DNA from: Inonotus obliquus
Taxonomy: Eukaryota; Basidiomycota; Agaricomycetes; Hymenochaetales; Hymenochaetaceae
DNA: 64,000 nucleotides
Assembly (NCBI GenBank): GCA_032164295.1
Contig: JAJHTX010000002.1
Location: 434,001 to 498,000 of the forward strand
Direction of reading: 5' to 3'
The notes under the pieces are model-generated. The model saw only the letters and a program-made list of their open reading frames with translations, ran no database searches and was not told the origin of the DNA. Both the position numbers and the translations under genes were made by a program. Positions 60,301-64,000 of this stretch are shown here, in pieces; the stretch's first letter is position 1; each line of letters starts with the position of its first letter.

Positions 60301-62076
60301 CCTCGTCTCGTGGCTGAGTTTAACGATATATCTGCGACTGCGACCGAAAACGAGGGTCACTGGATATCGAAGGCATGGCTCAAAGGTATGGTTGCATTGT
60401 TACATTGGCAATGTGACACAGGTTTCAATCGATATTTTAGACTGGCAACTTAATAAGCCACGAATGCACGTGCTTTCGCGACCAGATCCGTCACCAGAGA
60501 ATGTTTCGGATGACCCAGCTCTAAATTTCCGTTCCCACATATACTGCAAACATGATTGTGTATCGATTAATGTTGGGATGAGACGACGCATTTCGTTTCA
60601 GGTGAAGTGCGCCTCACGACTATGGGAATTGACTGTGCAAGACTCACTGTAGTTTGAAAGGCGGTTCAATTATTACAGCTATTGTTTAAGGACTGGAAAC
60701 CCCCACCATGGAGCGCAGAGACGTGCCCTGCGTGCGACGTGGATGTTCACATTTCAAAGGAGAGTAAGCTGGAAGAAAGAAAGAAAGCGGAAAATGAGAA
60801 GGTTTGTTCGAGCATCCAGAGTACTCTGTGTCACTGAACATAAAACTCTCTTTGGCAGGCACAATTCTATCGGTTAAACAACGATGATGTTTTTGGACAT
60901 CAAGGGCTCTCAGAGAACTCTACATGTGCAATCATTCCTTCCGAGTTCATCATCTGCTGGAGGAAGTGGCTGGTCAAGCCTGGAGACACAGAGCGACCAA
61001 CTGATATTGACACACAAAGCATGCTTTGCGAACATGGAAAGCTCGTTCTTGATCTCACCGACAATGCCGACTTGGATAACGACGTTGCTATATTGACACT
61101 TCCCGAATGGGACCGCTTGCAGACTTTGTGAGAAGTTTCAGCCTTCCATTCCATTCCATAGCTCAAATGACTCATTTTATTATTCGGTAGCTATAACGCC
61201 GGACCATTAATTAAGATTGAATGCCTAGTCGAACACGATGGATCCGGGCAAGTTCGAGGTTGTGTAACCTCTGGGTTACCATTCTGTGCGGATTGTAGGA
61301 CTAAGCGGTAAGTGTTCTAGTCCTGCCTCACCAAGTCTCTTATCGATTACCAACGAACCGCAGAAAACTTGACTTTCTTTCGGCTACATTGACTGTCATC
61401 CACCTGGACAAAGTATCTGATCCCGCAAAGACTACCTCGCAGAAACAGTCAAAGGCCACGTCGAAATCCTCACCTACCATTTCAGATGGCAAGATCAAGC
61501 CCTTTCCTCCGCAGTCTAACGGTTCGTATTTGGGAAGGACAAACGGCATCCGACAATCAAGGCGACTGCAGGAAGGCAGACAGTCTGGTCAGCAACAGAT
61601 AAAAGTGCAAAGGGACTGGACTATCAGGGACGTCAAAGTTGCAGTGCGTTTTTAAGAGACGGCAGCAGCCTGCGATATTCATTCTGATGCCCACGCAGAT
61701 ATACAAAGCTTTCAAAATCCCCACGATATCTCAGCGTCTATACCGCAATGGCATTGAGCTCGATGACAACTCCCAGACGGTGGCAGAGCTCAAGATCCTA
61801 AACAAAGATACGCTCCACCTTAGGGAGGCTGTAGAAGACATGATTGTCCTCGATTCTGACGAGGAGGAGCCAGAGAAGAAGTCAAAGAAGAGGGTCGAGG
61901 GCAACGCGTTCAAGGGTACGGTTCTAGGCGGAGGGTCGAGTCCATCACCGGTGGATGATGCTGACAATGATTGCGAGATGTCTGTGTCTGGCGTTCAAAA
62001 GGCGTGCTCGACTTGCACATTATTGAATCCGCCCGATGCTGAGAGATGCGAAGCTTGCGAGTCCTTTCTATCATAA
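57332..62076 (+). CDS. USP48: Ubiquitin-specific protease, USP48-like, with C-terminal UBL and RanBP2-type zinc finger
   Basis: Cysteine protease of the C19 family that removes ubiquitin. The Cys box is NLGATCYANAFIQ (about 57926-57964). After an intron come VWFQDLAFRSGVYRCQ, KLVESLRLRTTEQQDAQE|FSKLFMSHL, NATVCDTCKTRSERETPFLE (zinc-ribbon-like), MNPFLQPTDFHRTV, and the His box LLHKGPSAYHGHYEAQVYN, then KKWYQFNDEVVTP. Long middle and C-terminal regions follow, with acidic and basic linkers (RPAKRQKRAATSRRVEDSED). The last part is a ubiquitin-like fold (IYKAFKIPTISQRLYRNGIE, DDNSQTVAELKILNKDTLHL), an acidic stretch, and CSTCTLLNPPDAERCEAC with RanBP2 zinc-finger spacing but lacking the usual Trp. 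About 1,100-1,200 residues in many exons. Catalytic Cys and His are intact. Confidence 0.84.
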
Positions 62077-62388
62077 TGTTTGTTCCCTACTACATCAACC
62101 GTGTAACTGCATAATTCTGCATGATTTTAATAGTAGTCCCTTCGACTAAAACCAAAAGAATTTCTATAAAGTCCGACACGCATACTTGTACATTTTGGTA
62201 CATTCTTTTTGTTTGTGTGATCTGGGCCAAAGAAAGCAACAGCATGACAAATAAGATACTGAGTGTCAATGCGAGTGGCGATATATGAACAGGGGAAACG
62301 CATATGGAAGTTGCGCCGGCGCTCAAGCGCACCAGGAAGCCCAAAGGATAGAAGAAAACAGTCTATGAACAAACAATAATGCACGAAG
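62077..62388. other. Convergent intergenic region
   Basis: About 310 bp between two 3' ends; nothing recognised. Confidence 0.5.
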
Positions 62389-64000
62389 TTAATAATCAAT
62401 AGGCCCTAAAGAAGAGAGAGGAGCGGCCACCGCCGACACTGGATATGGTGGTATAGCGTTCTGCTGAACAGAAAACTGCGGAGGCATCGTACCTGTTGAA
62501 TGAGGTCGGATTGCATTTAGCCCAGTCGGTGGAGGGAGTACTGGAGGGGCTGGCTCTACGGGAGCAGCCAGCATTGCCTGAGGTCTGGTCTGCTGCTGCA
62601 GTAATGAACTAGCGGTCATCATCACATCCACTTCACTTGATAGGGGTCCCGTGATTTCCACAGCTTGTGCAACAGCGGTTTGCGTGGCAACCGATACTTC
62701 GTTTACCGTCACAGTTGCGCTCGCTGGAGGTTGCTGGGACGGAGGGACTCCCGTAGCAAGTGACATCACTGCTGTGCGATCTGCGGCAACTTGTCGAGCA
62801 GCTTGGAAGACGACTTGCTGCGCAGCAGCAACGAGAGCATGAGACGAAGGTGGAACAGCCTCTGGTGGCGCGGATACTTCCTGGTCGAGGGCCTGGGCTG
62901 TTACCGTGAGTACGTGTTGCTGTTTTGCCAGCGCCTGAAGTTCTAGACCCGGCGGTTCGTGCGGTCGACTTGAGGCAATCACATGTGCTTGTGCTTCCTG
63001 AGCAACGCGCTGCGCCGCGCTGGTTAGAACCTGCATCATTTGAGCATCTTGTGGTGTTAATTTTGGTGGCCCTAAGGGCTGAGACGAAACGCCTTGCAGT
63101 GGTCTGGAAGAGATAGGATTAGCACCTATGCTAAGCTTGACAAAAATACTCACCGTCCAGCGACACCTGCAGCAATGGGAACAATCGAATCGCTATTGAC
63201 TCTGCGGGGATATGTAAGGTCAGCACCTAATGACGGGCGGACGCCGCTGAATGACAGGTCTGTTCCGGTCGGAACGGGGGACACATTAATAATGAAAGTC
63301 TGCGTCAAGAGTTCCTCGCGTCCTTCCTGTATGGTCTTCACCGAACAAGCTCAGTGATGCACCATCTATAGATTAGTCAGAAACTTACTCTAGCTTCTAC
63401 AGTGACTTCGCAACTCTGTGCATCAGGGGGCGGAATACCCTGAAGCTGGCCATCTCGCCACGATAACCATGTTGGCAGATTGGGTGAGCTGTACTGCACT
63501 TGAATGTTCGCTCTAGACGCTTGAGGGTCCCAGATGCGAGGAGTCCAGGACCACCTTAAACCAATGTACGCCACACTGGGTGGAGCTCCGGCTAATTTCC
63601 GTTTGAAAGCCCTGAATTCCCATCCCCCCTCCGCCTTTTTCTTGGCGTCAATGTTCCAGATGTGATTCCCTTTTGACTTGGCCTTTTTTCCGTCCTCATT
63701 GAACCGCGAGATATATGGGTTTGTCCAGAGATAATTTCGAACCTTGGTAGTGATCAAAAGCTAAACATGCCGTAAGAGGTGAAAGCCAAGAGAACGGTAC
63801 CTTTTTCATCGCGATTTTATCCTCCGAGAACCCTTGACGGGCGAGCTTAAATATAAATAATCAGCGAAAGGAGTTCCTCAAGGCATTTTTCTGGACGTAC
63901 TTCTTCAAGGAACCCGTTCGTAAAAGCTTGAATGCGGAACTTGAAAGGACGAAAATCGGGTGATTCGTCTAACCGTTGCATTTTTTTCGCCATCAGTGTC
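62389..64000 (-). CDS. Unrecognised fungal protein with Ig-like (CADG-type) segment, N-terminus outside window
   Basis: Spliced from the right edge: DESPDFRPFKFRIQAFTNGF, LEE|LARQGFSEDKIAMKK, VRNYLWTNPYISRFNEDGKK, AKSKGNHIWNIDAKKK, GWEFRAFKRKLAGAPPSVAY and IGLRWSWTPRIWDPQASRA. NLPTWLSWRDGQLQGIPPPD then resembles the W-L-x-x-x-x-G-x-L-x-G-x-P-P core of cadherin-like/He-PIG Ig domains. The C-terminal third is Ala/Gln/Pro/Val-rich with helical Ala-Gln runs (QRVAQEAQAHV, VAAAQQVVFQAARQVAADR) and ends LGPIDY at the stop 62389. The well-ordered first half suggests a conserved gene; I cannot name a function. Composition of the tail resembles transcriptional co-regulators, which is inference only. 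Confidence 0.7.

Overview
The window is nuclear DNA of a filamentous basidiomycete, most likely an Agaricomycete. The reasons are spliced genes with many short introns of about 50-60 nt, very small exons, a basidiomycete-style F-box protein, several fungal DUF6533-type seven-helix membrane proteins, and close gene packing on both strands. Gene models here were spliced by eye from GT-AG (sometimes GC-AG) signals and reading-frame continuity, so internal exon borders are proposals.

Layout. Conserved housekeeping genes sit at the edges and in the right half: MUTYH adenine glycosylase (1-2050, 5' end outside), PUS4 pseudouridine synthase (12.9-14.5 kb), a PQ-loop vacuolar transporter (18.1-20.1), transketolase-like enzyme (37.2-39.4), ribosomal protein L7 (40.7-41.9), a LisH-CTLH/CRA protein (42.4-43.7), a chromodomain protein (44.7-47.4), an isocitrate-lyase/PEP-mutase family enzyme (47.8-49.1), an ESCRT-III CHM7-like protein (50.4-52.0), GAA1 (54.8-57.2), a USP48-like deubiquitinase (57.3-62.1) and an unrecognised fungal protein cut by the right edge.

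Two accessory stretches break this order. The first (2.8-9.8 kb) holds a secreted type-B carboxylesterase followed by a decayed partial copy that has lost its catalytic serine, then an F-box gene followed by a copy with a ~500-bp deletion and frameshift. The second (15.6-36.4 kb) holds four DUF6533-type membrane protein genes, a DHDPS-family aldolase and two polyol dehydrogenase paralogues. The dehydrogenases and two of the membrane proteins form a repeated pair (dehydrogenase, membrane protein, dehydrogenase, membrane protein), as if the pair had been duplicated as a unit. With the transketolase next door, the region is rich in sugar, polyol and sugar-acid enzymes placed beside putative membrane sensors; any functional link is inference.

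Two short elements with terminal inverted repeats flanked by TA (44118-44591 and 54157-54517) look like non-autonomous Tc1/mariner/pogo-type MITEs. The most unusual structural finding is a conserved ladder of micro-exons (10, 20 and 33 nt) at the 5' end of the DUF6533-type genes. No tRNA, rRNA, CRISPR array or autonomous transposon was seen.
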